A stretch of 64,000 nt of DNA, from contig NZ_JAMBPQ010000036.1 of assembly GCF_024206495.1 (NCBI RefSeq), positions 1 through 64,000 on the forward strand. The letters run 5' to 3'. The notes under the pieces are model-generated. The model was not told the DNA's origin, did no database searches, and was given only the letters and a program-made list of their open reading frames with translations. Shown here piece by piece: positions 48,326 to 56,409 of the stretch. The position numbers and the translations under genes were made by a program. Source of the DNA: Paraburkholderia sp. CNPSo 3272 (GTDB taxonomy: Bacteria > Pseudomonadota > Gammaproteobacteria > Burkholderiales > Burkholderiaceae). Every line of letters begins with the position of its first letter. Position 1 is the stretch's first letter.

Positions 48326-49060
48326 TTACTTCATCTGCACCGAGCCGGAGACGTTGACCGTCACCGTGGACGTGCCGCCTTCGAGCGGCACAGGCGCCGA
48401 CATCTTCGCGTCAGCCGAAGCGGCGCGTGCGCTCATCATCATCATGGGGCGCGGCATCACGCCCGAGTGCCCCACGTTCACGTCGCGAATCGTGTAGCTG
48501 CTGTAGCCGAACGCGCGCGTGGCCGAGAGCGCCTGATCGCGGAACGAGGCGATGGCCTGGCCCGAAAGCTTTTGCTCGGCGGCGCGTTGCGCCTCGGGCG
48601 ACAGCGAGAACTGCACGTTGCCCACCTGCATGATCGACGAGAGATCGCCGGCGAGCTTCGACGCCGCCGCGAAATCATGCGACTCGAGCACGACTTCCGT
48701 GCGGCCGCGCCAGGCGGAGATGCGCCCGTCGCGATCCGTCGAAGGGAAGATCGAGAACTGGCCCGAGTGCGCGGTTACGCCCGCGACGCCTCTCGCGCGT
48801 TGAAGCGCGGAGTCGGCGCGCTGATTGAGCGTCGCGGTGAGCGAGGCGGGATCGTTCGCTTCCTGTTCGTAGAACAGCGTAATGTTGACGACGTCCTGAG
48901 GTACTTCGGCGCTCGCCTGCGCGGACAGCGAAAGCACGCCCGAGGGCTGCTGGAAGCGCGCGTCGCTCTGGGCGAACGCGGCGCCCGGCGCGAGCGTCAT
49001 GGCGAGGGGGAGGGCGGCAGCCAATGCGGCGGCGAGCGTGACAGCGATTTTTCGGTTCAT
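48326..49060 (-). CDS. Periplasmic SIMPL-domain (DUF541) protein
   Basis: 244-residue exported protein. The signal peptide spans about 1-30 (ending GAAFAQ). The mature part is a SIMPL/DUF541 domain, recognisable from LSLSAQASAEVPQDVVNITLFYE (split at about 44-66) through SAWRGRTEVVLESHDFAAA to the C-terminal VTVNVSGSVQMK. Such proteins (YggE-like) are linked to oxidative and envelope stress, but their biochemical role is unknown. A PMMMMSARAA stretch near 204-213 is a run of four Met. It may be cotranscribed with the EVE gene upstream, although 122 bases separate them. Confidence 0.85.
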   Translation of the reverse strand: MNRKIAVTLAAALAAALPLAMTLAPGAAFAQSDARFQQPSGVLSLSAQASAEVPQDVVNITLFYEQEANDPASLTATLNQRADSALQRARGVAGVTAHSGQFSIFPSTDRDGRISAWRGRTEVVLESHDFAAASKLAGDLSSIMQVGNVQFSLSPEAQRAAEQKLSGQAIASFRDQALSATRAFGYSSYTIRDVNVGHSGVMPRPMMMMSARAASADAKMSAPVPLEGGTSTVTVNVSGSVQMK

Positions 49061-49182
49061 TGAGGCTCCTTGCAGAACTGGCGTCGCGCGAGGCACAGGT
49101 GACGACGCGCGACTGTGCGCGATTGTGCTTGAAGTCGCGCACGAATGCTGTATGCGTGCCCGCCCATCGAGGCAGAACCGCA

Positions 49183-49641
49183 TCACATCAGATGTTTCGT
49201 GATGAAGTTCCACTCGGCCGTCGTGACCGGCGTGATCGAGAGGCGGTTGCCCTTGGCGAGTACGCGCATGTCCGCGAGTTCCTCGTGCTCGCGCAAGTCG
49301 GCGAGCGCAATCAGCGGGCACTTCTTCTTGAATACGACGTCGACGAGCATCCAGCGCGGATTCTCGTGCGTCGATTTCGCGTCGTAGTAAGGGCTTTTCG
49401 GATCGAACTGGGTGGGATCGGGGTAGGCCGTGGACGACACCTGCGCGAGGCCCGCGATGCCGGGCTCGGGGCAACTCGAGTGATAGAACAGTACGCCGTC
49501 GCCTTGCTGCATGGTGTCGCGCATGAAATTGCGCGCCTGGTAGTTTCGTACGCCGGTCCAGGGCAGCGTGCGCTGCGGCGCGTTTGCGAGGTCGTCGATG
49601 CTTGCTTCGTCGGGTTCGGACTTCATCAGCCAATAGCGCAT
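49183..49641 (-). CDS. EVE-domain protein
   Basis: 152-residue EVE (PUA-superfamily) protein. It starts MRYWLMKSEPDE, the hallmark of the family, and has the aromatic-cage region WTGVRNYQARNFMRD (about 28-42) and VLFYHSSCPEPGIAGLAQV (about 50-68). EVE domains bind modified bases in DNA or RNA; here no restriction or defence gene is adjacent, so a housekeeping role is more likely. The ATG at 49641 is preferred to in-frame codons up to 49728. It lies just downstream of 6S RNA. Confidence 0.9.
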   Translation of the reverse strand: MRYWLMKSEPDEASIDDLANAPQRTLPWTGVRNYQARNFMRDTMQQGDGVLFYHSSCPEPGIAGLAQVSSTAYPDPTQFDPKSPYYDAKSTHENPRWMLVDVVFKKKCPLIALADLREHEELADMRVLAKGNRLSITPVTTAEWNFITKHLM

Positions 49642-49717
49642 GAGTCGAAGTTCACGTCGAAAGGGGAGAGGGGCGTTCGTGCATGCAGCGTAGAACGTCA
49701 ACGCACGCCGCACAAAG

Positions 49718-49751
49718 GAAAACGGCATCGGACTGTGGTCCGATGCCGTTT
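49718..49751 (-). terminator. Terminator of 6S RNA
   Basis: Stem ACGGCATCG / CGATGCCGT (extended inward with a bulged base), followed on the minus strand by TTTTCC, directly after the closing stem of the predicted 6S RNA. Confidence 0.8.
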
Positions 49752-49901
49752 GAATAGGTCCCCGCCATAGCCGCTAGGCCGGCATCCTGAACCGAGGGTT
49801 CAGAATTGGTCGCAGTTAGCAGCACTTCGGGTACATCAGACTGTGTGACGCGCACGCCCGTGCTACAAATTTCCGCAACCGTGCACATGGCATTGGTTCA
49901 A
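49750..49901 (-). ncRNA. ssrS: 6S RNA (SsrS)
   Basis: 6S RNA binds the sigma-70 RNA polymerase holoenzyme as a promoter mimic in stationary phase. On the minus strand the transcript would begin at about 49901 (TTGAACCAATGCCAT) and end at about 49750 (ATGGCGGGGACCTATTCAA). The two ends pair through UUGAA/UUCAA and GCCAU/AUGGC to form the closing stem. The 3' part has CTGAACCCTCGGTTCAG and the following GCCGGCCTAGCGGC, matching the well-conserved 3' hairpin region of 6S RNA. A TATATT -10 lies just upstream (about 49904-49909). The zapA-ssrS order is the same as in E. coli. Ends are approximate; if the terminator is retained, the length is about 184 bases. Confidence 0.85.
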
Positions 49902-49957
49902 GGAATATATGACCTTGGCGAACCAGGCAGGGAAGCTGACTAAACTGGTTGGCAGCG

Positions 49958-49981
49958 TGTTTAGAAACGCGTTTCTAAACA
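49958..49981. repeat. Perfect 24-base palindrome between zapA and 6S RNA
   Basis: Arms TGTTTAGAAACG and CGTTTCTAAACA meet with no spacer, flanked by AGCG and CGCT. It lies 57-80 bases upstream of the predicted 6S start and 82 bases past the zapA stop. The lack of a loop and T-run suggests a protein-binding site (for example of a TetR-like dimer) rather than a terminator, though a hairpin with a short loop could form. Confidence 0.8.
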
Positions 49982-50062
49982 AATCAACGCTACCTATGAA
50001 CAACATCATACCGCACGTTGCTGCGTAATACTGCGGCCTACAACCGCGGTGTACATCAGCGC

Positions 50063-50377
50063 TTATTGCACACCGTACTGGTGAATGACAGCGCCAAGTT
50101 GTTCGTTCATTTGGCGCATTGTACGACGGATTTCTTCGGCTGGGAATGCTTCGCCGTGTCGCACGCTCGTTTGCAGGCGCAGCAGTTCCGAGGCGAGCGA
50201 GAGCGCCGCCATGACGGCGATGCGATCGGTGCCGCGCACGTTGCTGTGATTGCGGATCTTCGACATTTCGGCGTCCACGCGCGCCACGGCTTCGAGCAGT
50301 GCCTGTTCCGTTTCCGGCGAACAGACGAGGCGATAGGTTTGGCCGAGTATCGTCGCTTCGATCTGCTTGGTGGTCAT
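50063..50377 (-). CDS. zapA: Cell division protein ZapA
   Basis: FtsZ-ring stabiliser. The 104-residue protein starts MTTKQIEATILGQTYRLVCSP, with a beta-rich N-terminal dimer domain and a C-terminal coiled coil (about 55-95). Its start overlaps the stop of the upstream ZapB-like gene as ATGA, so the two are coupled. 6S RNA follows on the same strand. Confidence 0.94.
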   Translation of the reverse strand: MTTKQIEATILGQTYRLVCSPETEQALLEAVARVDAEMSKIRNHSNVRGTDRIAVMAALSLASELLRLQTSVRHGEAFPAEEIRRTMRQMNEQLGAVIHQYGVQ

Positions 50378-50727
50378 GCATTTTCTCCGTGGCGGGCCGC
50401 GTTGCTGTCGTCGCCGGTGCTCTGCGACGGCTCGAGCAGATCGAGCTGGTTGTCGCGCTCGTTACCTGCGCGTGCGCGTGGCAGCTTTTCGAGGATCGCG
50501 TTCAGACGCACCTGCGCATCGTCGATCTTGGCCGAGAGGGCATCGCGCTCTGCTTGCAGCGCGGCGCGCTCCTCGCGGACCTGTTCGAGTTCGGTGCGTG
50601 TTTCGTCGCATTGCGCACGCAGCTGCGCGAGTTGCTCTTCGAGTGCGAGGCGTGCTTCGTGTTGGCGCTGATTAATCTCGATCAGCCGCCCGATGTTTTG
50701 TGAGAGTGTTTCGAGTTCGTTGAGCAT
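50374..50727 (-). CDS. ZapB-like / TIGR02449-type coiled-coil protein
   Basis: 117-residue cytoplasmic protein made almost entirely of a coiled coil from about residue 5 to 85 (for example IGRLIEINQRQHEARLALEE), with a polar, disordered tail rich in Asn, Asp and Ser. It overlaps zapA by four bases. The position upstream of zapA and the coiled-coil form point to a division-ring factor comparable with ZapB; sequence identity to E. coli ZapB is not claimed. Confidence 0.8.
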   Translation of the reverse strand: MLNELETLSQNIGRLIEINQRQHEARLALEEQLAQLRAQCDETRTELEQVREERAALQAERDALSAKIDDAQVRLNAILEKLPRARAGNERDNQLDLLEPSQSTGDDSNAARHGENA

Positions 50728-51107
50728 GTGCTGCGTCCTCTAAAGACAGGCATTCTAGCGCGGATTAACGCGTATTTTGATAATTGTGTCGTTTCCAGAC
50801 GTAACAACCCGGCTTCTTACCCGAATCAGGCCCGAAACCCTCTCTACGCGCGCTGCATACGCCGGGCGGGAACGCAATTTGCCGAGGCCGCGCGCGCAGC
50901 GCATCGTCTCGATCGTGGTCTGCGCGTTATAACATCACGGATTCGAGGTCTGTTGCCAGTGCTTTCGCGAACGGCTTATGCCATGTCGCTTTTGCCACGA
51001 GTCATGCAGAATCTTTCGCCACAAAAATACTGCGCTCTGTCGTGGCCCGCGCATACCGTGCTGTCTTTCTGTGTGAGCTTGATTGAAATCCGCTGCCGAG
51101 TTTCCCG
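50728..51107. other. Gene-free interval between zapB-like and btuC
   Basis: 380 bases separating divergent genes. I looked for a cobalamin riboswitch before btuC and could not find the conserved core elements in the expected order. The DNA between about 50745 and 50800 is A/T-rich and is probably the zapB promoter. A short GCGTTATAACATCACG near 50926-50941 could hold a -10 for btuC. Nothing else was recognised. Confidence 0.5.
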
Positions 51108-52184
51108 ATGCGTTCCATGAGCCGCGATGAGTCCCATGCTGTGCCGCCGATGCACGCGCTGCCGCGCCGCTCGATGAGCGCGCGCCGCGCATGCATGATC
51201 TGGGGCGCGCTCGCAGCCGTGGCGCTCGTGGTGTTCGCTGCATCGCTCGCAACAGGCAGCGTGAGCGTGACGTTTGCGCAGGCGCTGGCGGCGCTGACTC
51301 CTGCACATGACGTGCACGGTGCGCCGGACATGGCGACAGAAATCGTGCGCACGCTGCGCTTGCCGCGCGCGCTGGCGGGTTTTGCATGTGGCGGCTTGCT
51401 CGCGCTGGCGGGCGCGCTGCTGCAGGTGTTGCTGCGCAATCCGCTTGCGGAGCCCTACGTGCTCGGCGTGTCGGGCGGCGCTGCCGCATTCGCACTCGTG
51501 GCGATGATCGCGGGCGTGGCGTGGTGGGGCGTGCAGGCGAGCGCATGTGCGGGTGCGTTCGTATCGATCCTGCTCGTGCTCGGCCTCGCACGCCGCGAGT
51601 TGTGGCGCGGCGAGCCGCAAGACAGCTCGCCACGGCTTCTCCTGACGGGCGCGGTGACGGCGGCGGGCTGGGGCGCACTGATCACACTGCTGCTCACACT
51701 TGCGCCCGATACGCGCCTGCGTGGCATGCTGTTCTGGCTCACGGGCGACCTCAATGGCGCGGGCACGCCGTGGCCCGCGCTCGCGACGCTTGGCGTGGTC
51801 CTTGCGTGCATCGTGCCTGCCGCGCCAATGCTCAACGTGCTGCTGCGCGGCGACGCTGCTGCGCAGGCGCTCGGTGTACCGGTGCTGCGTCTACGCGTGG
51901 GCATTTATCTTGCCGCGTCGCTCGGGGCGGCCGCTGCCGTGACGACGGGCGGCACCATCGGCTTCGTCGGGCTCGTCGTGCCCCACATGCTGCGCCTTGC
52001 GTTCGGCAACGACCAGCGCATGCTCGTGCCCGCCGCCGCGCTCGCGGGCGGGGTGGCCGTGATGGGCGCTGACCTCGTCGCGCGGACGGTGGCGGCGCCC
52101 GCGCAGTTGCCGGTGGGCGTCGTGACTGCGCTCGCGGGCGTGCCTGTTTTCCTGTGGATGCTGCTCGCAAGGCGTGGACGATGA
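51108..52184 (+). CDS. btuC: Cobalamin/iron-type ABC permease (BtuC-like, FecCD family)
   Basis: Inner-membrane permease of 358 residues, FecCD family, with about ten membrane segments. RLPRALAGFACGGLLALAGALLQ (split at about 83-105) and NPLAEPYVLGVSGGA are the family signature regions, and GTIGFVGLVVPHMLRL is the cytoplasmic coupling region. The btuD ATPase overlaps by four bases and nucleotide-loop genes follow, so the substrate is almost certainly cobalamin or cobinamide. The matching receptor, btuF, is at the end of the convergent operon. An ATG four codons in (51117) is an alternative start. Confidence 0.92.
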   Translation: MRSMSRDESHAVPPMHALPRRSMSARRACMIWGALAAVALVVFAASLATGSVSVTFAQALAALTPAHDVHGAPDMATEIVRTLRLPRALAGFACGGLLALAGALLQVLLRNPLAEPYVLGVSGGAAAFALVAMIAGVAWWGVQASACAGAFVSILLVLGLARRELWRGEPQDSSPRLLLTGAVTAAGWGALITLLLTLAPDTRLRGMLFWLTGDLNGAGTPWPALATLGVVLACIVPAAPMLNVLLRGDAAAQALGVPVLRLRVGIYLAASLGAAAAVTTGGTIGFVGLVVPHMLRLAFGNDQRMLVPAAALAGGVAVMGADLVARTVAAPAQLPVGVVTALAGVPVFLWMLLARRGR

Positions 52185-53014
52185 CCGATAACCATCCACC
52201 CCTGCTCGCAGTCCACGCGCTCACGTTGCGCGCGGGCGCGCGCACGCTCGTGGAATCGCTCACGCAAAGGTTTGCCGCCGGCGAAATCTGGTGCGTGGCG
52301 GGCGCGAATGGCGCGGGCAAGACTACGCTGATCGGCGCCCTCGCGGGCCTGGCCGAGCCCTCGGCGGGACGCGTCGAAGTGGAGGGCGTCGCGCTCTCGC
52401 AGTGGCGGCCGGTGCGCCTCGCGCAACGCCGCGCGTTGATGCCCCAGGACCAGCGTGACGCATTCAGCGCGAGCGTGATCGACACCGTGCTGCTCAATCG
52501 CTATCCGCATCTTTCGGGCTGGGGATGGGAAGGCGACGTCGATCGCGACGCCGCGCATGCCGCGCTCGCCACGCTCGGCCTCGAAGCGTTCGCCGCGCGC
52601 GATGTGCTGTCGCTTTCGGGCGGCGAGCGCCAGCGTGTCGCGCTCGCTGCCGCGCTGTGCCAGGGCGCGCCGCTCCTGCTGCTCGACGAGCCGCTCGCGC
52701 ATCTGGACCTGCATCATCAGATTGCGTGTCTCGAAGCGCTCTCGCGGTGGGTGCGCAGTGAAGCGCGAGCGGTGCTGTTTTCGTGCCACGATCTCAATCT
52801 CGCGCGGCGTTTCGCAACGCACGCGCTCCTGCTCGACGGCCGCGGCGGTTTTCACGCGGGCCCCGTGCGCGACGTGATCACGCCGGAACGTGCGAGCGCC
52901 GCATTCGGACACCCGCTCGTGCTGATACGCGAGGGCGCGCACGAGGCGCTTGTACCAGCACTCGTACCGACATTTTCATCACCGCATTCGCCGGGATCGA
53001 ACGACGTGCGCTAG
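52181..53014 (+). CDS. btuD: Cobalamin ABC transporter ATP-binding protein (BtuD-like)
   Basis: ATPase of the corrinoid importer, 277 residues. Walker A GANGAGKTTLIG (about 38-49), Q-loop MPQDQRDAF, signature LSGGERQRVALAAAL (about 144-158) and Walker B LLLLDEPLAHLDL (about 164-176) are all intact. The start overlaps the btuC stop as ATGA. The C-terminal ~30 residues are a loose tail. cobT follows after 41 bases. Confidence 0.93.
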   Translation: MTDNHPPLLAVHALTLRAGARTLVESLTQRFAAGEIWCVAGANGAGKTTLIGALAGLAEPSAGRVEVEGVALSQWRPVRLAQRRALMPQDQRDAFSASVIDTVLLNRYPHLSGWGWEGDVDRDAAHAALATLGLEAFAARDVLSLSGGERQRVALAAALCQGAPLLLLDEPLAHLDLHHQIACLEALSRWVRSEARAVLFSCHDLNLARRFATHALLLDGRGGFHAGPVRDVITPERASAAFGHPLVLIREGAHEALVPALVPTFSSPHSPGSNDVR

Positions 53015-53055
53015 CGCGCCGCTGTCGCCCGCATCACTTCGAAACGAAACACACC

Positions 53056-54120
53056 ATGACGTCATCGCTTACTGAACTGCTCACCGTCGAACCGCTCGAC
53101 CTCTCGTTGCGCGACGAACTGCAACGGCTCATCGACACGAAGACCAAACCGCCCGGCAGTCTCGGCCGCCTCGAAACCCTGGCGCGCCAGCTCGGCATGA
53201 TCCAGGGCACGACGCACCCGAGCGTCGAGCGTCCCGTGATGATCGTTTTCGCAGGCGACCACGGCGTTGCCGCCGAAGGCGTGAGCCCGTACCCGCAGGC
53301 AGTGACCGCGCAGATGGTCGCGAACTTCGTGGCAGGGGGCGCGGCGATCAACGTGTTCAGCAGCGTGGCGGGACTCACGCTCGAAGTCGTCAACGCGGGC
53401 GTGGCAACGCCGCTGCCGCCGTCGCCCACGCTTGTCGATGTGCCTATCGCGGCCGGCACGCGCAACTTCGCGCGCGAGCGCGCCATGACGCGCGACGAAG
53501 CGCTCGCCGCGCTCGCGGCGGGCGCTGAGCGCGTGCGCCATCATGCGGCGCTCGGCACGAACGTCATCGGCTTCGGCGAAATGGGCATTGCGAACACGTC
53601 GTCGGCCGCGTGCCTGATGAGCCGGCTGTGCGGCGTGCCGATCGACGAATGCGTCGGGCGCGGCACGGGCCTCGACAATGCGGGTCTCGCGAAAAAGCGC
53701 AATGTGCTCGCGGCGGCGCTCGCGCATCATGCCGACGCGCGCGAGCCGCTCGACGTGCTCGCCACGTTCGGCGGCTTCGAGATCGCGATGATGGCGGGCG
53801 CGTACCTCGAAGCGGCGCGCTCGCGCATGGCGATTCTGGTGGACGGCTTCATCGCCACTTCGGCGCTGCTCGTGGCCGACTCGCTCGCGCCGAACGTGCG
53901 CGACTACTGCGTGTTTGCGCACGCATCGAACGAAGCGGGACACCGCCGCATGCTCGATCACTTCGGCGCGCGCGAACTGCTCACGCTCGACCTGCGTCTG
54001 GGCGAGGGCACGGGCGCGGCGCTCGCGGTGCCGCTGCTGCGCGCGGCGGTGGCCTTCCTCAACGACATGGCGAGCTTCGAGTCGGCCGGCGTCGACAATC
54101 GCAGTGATCGCCACGCCTGA
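53056..54120 (+). CDS. cobT: Nicotinate-nucleotide--dimethylbenzimidazole phosphoribosyltransferase CobT
   Basis: Activates the lower ligand by making alpha-ribazole phosphate from nicotinate mononucleotide and dimethylbenzimidazole. The 354-residue protein contains TKPPGSLGRLETLA (about 31-44), the VFAGDHGVAAEGVSPYP motif and the RLGEGTGAALA segment with the expected catalytic Glu (about 318). The start at 53056 gives the family N-terminus. It lies ten bases before cobS. Confidence 0.96.
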   Translation: MTSSLTELLTVEPLDLSLRDELQRLIDTKTKPPGSLGRLETLARQLGMIQGTTHPSVERPVMIVFAGDHGVAAEGVSPYPQAVTAQMVANFVAGGAAINVFSSVAGLTLEVVNAGVATPLPPSPTLVDVPIAAGTRNFARERAMTRDEALAALAAGAERVRHHAALGTNVIGFGEMGIANTSSAACLMSRLCGVPIDECVGRGTGLDNAGLAKKRNVLAAALAHHADAREPLDVLATFGGFEIAMMAGAYLEAARSRMAILVDGFIATSALLVADSLAPNVRDYCVFAHASNEAGHRRMLDHFGARELLTLDLRLGEGTGAALAVPLLRAAVAFLNDMASFESAGVDNRSDRHA

Positions 54121-54130
54121 GCGCCGCGCG

Positions 54131-54907
54131 ATGAATCCGCTTGCGGAACTGCGTTACTTCTTCACTGCGCTGGGCTATTTCACGCGCGTGCCGGTGCCGC
54201 GCTGGGTGGGCTTCGAGCCCGCCTGGCTCAACGCGGCGGCGCGTTACTTTCCGTTCGTCGGCGCGTTGATCGGCGCGCTCGCGGCGCTCGTCTATCTCGC
54301 CGCGTTGCGCGTGTTTCCGGCGAACGTGGCCGTGCTGCTGTCGATGGCGGTCACGCTCCTCGCGACGGGCGCCTTTCACGAAGACGGTCTCGCCGACTGC
54401 CTCGACGCATTCGGCGGCGCGTACTCCCGCGAGGACGTGCTGCGCATCATGCACGATTCGCGCATCGGCGCATTTGGCGCGATCGGTCTCGTGGTGGCGC
54501 TCGCGCTCAAGTGGCAGACGCTCGCGGCGCTGCCGCCGGCACGCGCCGCGATGCTGATGATCGCCGGCCACGCCGCGAGCCGCGCGTGCGCGATCAGCTA
54601 TCTCGTCTCGCTCGAGTATGTGCGTGCCGAGGGCAAGGCCAAGCCCGTCGCGCAGCGCCTGAGCCTGCGCGCGTGGCTGTGCGCGTGCGTGTTCGGCTTG
54701 CCGTGGCTGTTCTGGCCGGTATGGTCCGGCGCGCCCGACTGGCGCGCGGGCGCTGTGACGCTCGGCGTGCTCGCCGCGTTGCGCTATGTGCTGGGGCGTT
54801 ACTTCGTGCGGCGCATCGGCGGCTATACGGGCGATTGTCTCGGCTTCGCGCAACAGGTGTTCGAGATCGCCATCTACCTCGTGGGGCTCGCATGGATCTC
54901 GTTCTGA
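54131..54907 (+). CDS. cobS: Adenosylcobinamide-GDP ribazoletransferase CobS
   Basis: Membrane enzyme that joins alpha-ribazole (phosphate) to adenosylcobinamide-GDP, the last joining step of cobalamin synthesis. The 258-residue protein has about six hydrophobic segments, the N-terminal FFTALGYFTRVPVP, the acidic motif ATGAFHEDGLADCLDAFGG (about 79-97) and GGYTGDCLGFAQQ near 233. It overlaps cobC by 16 bases, so the two are coupled. Confidence 0.95.
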   Translation: MNPLAELRYFFTALGYFTRVPVPRWVGFEPAWLNAAARYFPFVGALIGALAALVYLAALRVFPANVAVLLSMAVTLLATGAFHEDGLADCLDAFGGAYSREDVLRIMHDSRIGAFGAIGLVVALALKWQTLAALPPARAAMLMIAGHAASRACAISYLVSLEYVRAEGKAKPVAQRLSLRAWLCACVFGLPWLFWPVWSGAPDWRAGAVTLGVLAALRYVLGRYFVRRIGGYTGDCLGFAQQVFEIAIYLVGLAWISF

Positions 54908-55482
54908 TCCGCCATCCCGCGGTGGCGGTGGATGCGGGCGTCTGCTACGGCGCGAGCGATGTGCCGCTCGCGGGCGACGCGACGCAGCAAGCCGCGTTGC
55001 TCGTCGGGCGCATCGCGGCGCTGGGCGTGCGCGAACCGCAGCGTATAGAAACGAGCCCGCTCACGCGTTGCGCGAGCGTGGCGGCGGCGCTTGGCCGTCT
55101 GCGCGGCCACGCGCCGCAAGCCGAAGCGCGCCTTGCGGAGATGGATTTCGGCGCCTGGGAGATGCAGCACTGGGACTCGATCGAGCGCGCGCAGATCGAC
55201 GCATGGGCCGCGAATTTCGAGCATGCGCGTGAGCACGGCGGCGAGAGTGTCGCGCAGTTCGATGCGCGCGTGAGCGGCTGGTTCGACACGCTCGACGCGC
55301 GCGAGAAGTCCACCGTTTGGGCCGTCACCCATGCGGGCGTGATTCGCACGGTCACGGCGCGCGCGCTCGGCGTGCCGCTCGCGCGGTGCGTGCGCTGGCC
55401 GCTGGAGATGGGCGCCATCGTGCATTTGCGCTACGACTCTTCGAGCGCTCTATGGCTGCTCGCGCGCTGGAACGCCGGGTAA
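54892..55482 (+). CDS. cobC: Alpha-ribazole phosphatase (CobC-like histidine phosphatase)
   Basis: Histidine phosphatase-superfamily protein of 196 residues expected to dephosphorylate alpha-ribazole 5'-phosphate or cobalamin phosphate. The catalytic motif is LIRHPAVAV (His at about residue 8; RHP in place of the common RHG), with ETSPLTRCASVAAAL providing the second phosphate-site Arg. The acid residue is in LAEMDFGAWEMQ, and the second His in VTHAGVIRT (about 145). It is the last gene of btuCD-cobTSC. The next gene converges, with 18 bases between stops. Confidence 0.9.
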   Translation: MDLVLIRHPAVAVDAGVCYGASDVPLAGDATQQAALLVGRIAALGVREPQRIETSPLTRCASVAAALGRLRGHAPQAEARLAEMDFGAWEMQHWDSIERAQIDAWAANFEHAREHGGESVAQFDARVSGWFDTLDAREKSTVWAVTHAGVIRTVTARALGVPLARCVRWPLEMGAIVHLRYDSSSALWLLARWNAG

Positions 55483-55500
55483 GCCGCTGAGGATAGCGAA

Positions 55501-56409
55501 TCAATGCGCCGCGGCGTTGCGCGAGCGGGCGAGGTCGAGATCCTTGCACATCTGCGCCGCGCCCTGGGCGATGCGCGGCGCGGGGCGCGTGAGCAGATCG
55601 CCGTCGATGGCGAAGAGATTGCCGTGCGCAACGGCGGCCAGCGCGGGCCACGCGCGCCAGCGCTCGAGGCTCGGCAGCGGGCGATCCGGCGACGTCGCGC
55701 CTTGTGACGCGGTAACGATCGCATCGGGATTGGCGGCGAGGACCGCTTCAGTCGTTACCGTCGGCACGAGCGGTTCGAGCGCCGCGAACACGTTGCGGCC
55801 GCCGCAGAGCGCGATCACGTCGCTGATCATGTGCGAGCCGTTGAGGGTCATCAGCGGTTGATCCCAGACTTCGTAGAACACGCTCACGGGTGTGCGTTGC
55901 GCATAGCGCGCGCGCAGCTGCGCGATGTCGCGGCGATAAGCATTCGCGGCAGCCTGCGCGGTGTCCTCGGTGCCGAGCAGCACACCGAGGCGCGTGAGCG
56001 CGGTCGCGACATCGTCAAGCTTGTGAGGTTCGCTGAAAAAGAGGGGGATGTGCAGCGCGCGCAGACGATCGAGCTGTTGCTGCGCGTTGCCGTGACGCCA
56101 GACCACGATGAGGTCGGGCTTGAGCGCGGCGATGCGCTCGAGGTCGAGCGCGCGATTGTCGCCCACGCGCGGCACCTTTTGCGCTTCGGGCGGGTAGTCG
56201 CTATAGGCCACGGCGCCGACCACTTTCGCGCCGCCGCCCGCGGCGTAGAGCAGCTCGGTCACGTGGGGCGCGAGGCTCACTACGCGCTGCGCGGGCGCGG
56301 GGAGGGTGACGGTGTTGCCCGCGTCGTCGACGGCGGTGACGCTCGCATGCGCGGCGCACGGCAGGAGCGTCGCAGCCAGCAGCGCCAACGCCATGGAGGC
56401 CGCGCCCAT
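55501..56409 (-). CDS. btuF: Cobalamin-binding periplasmic protein (BtuF-like)
   Basis: Periplasmic corrinoid receptor for BtuCD. The 302-residue protein has a signal peptide of about 22 residues (MGAASMALALLAATLLPCAA) and two lobes with VVSLAPHVTELLYAAGGGAKVVG and IAALKPDLIVVWRHGN, typical of the helical-backbone (TroA-like) family. Its ATG overlaps the upstream cobD stop as TAATG. It sits in the operon convergent with btuCD, so the three transporter parts are split between two transcripts. A start four or five codons later (56394) is possible. Confidence 0.9.
   Translation of the reverse strand: MGAASMALALLAATLLPCAAHASVTAVDDAGNTVTLPAPAQRVVSLAPHVTELLYAAGGGAKVVGAVAYSDYPPEAQKVPRVGDNRALDLERIAALKPDLIVVWRHGNAQQQLDRLRALHIPLFFSEPHKLDDVATALTRLGVLLGTEDTAQAAANAYRRDIAQLRARYAQRTPVSVFYEVWDQPLMTLNGSHMISDVIALCGGRNVFAALEPLVPTVTTEAVLAANPDAIVTASQGATSPDRPLPSLERWRAWPALAAVAHGNLFAIDGDLLTRPAPRIAQGAAQMCKDLDLARSRNAAAH

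Noticed and set aside
49183-49641. EVE-domain protein as part of a defence or restriction system
   Set aside because: No McrB, methyltransferase or nuclease gene is adjacent; the neighbours are housekeeping genes.
50728-51107. Cobalamin riboswitch before btuC
   Set aside because: Searched by eye; the conserved core segments could not be found in order, so it is not annotated.
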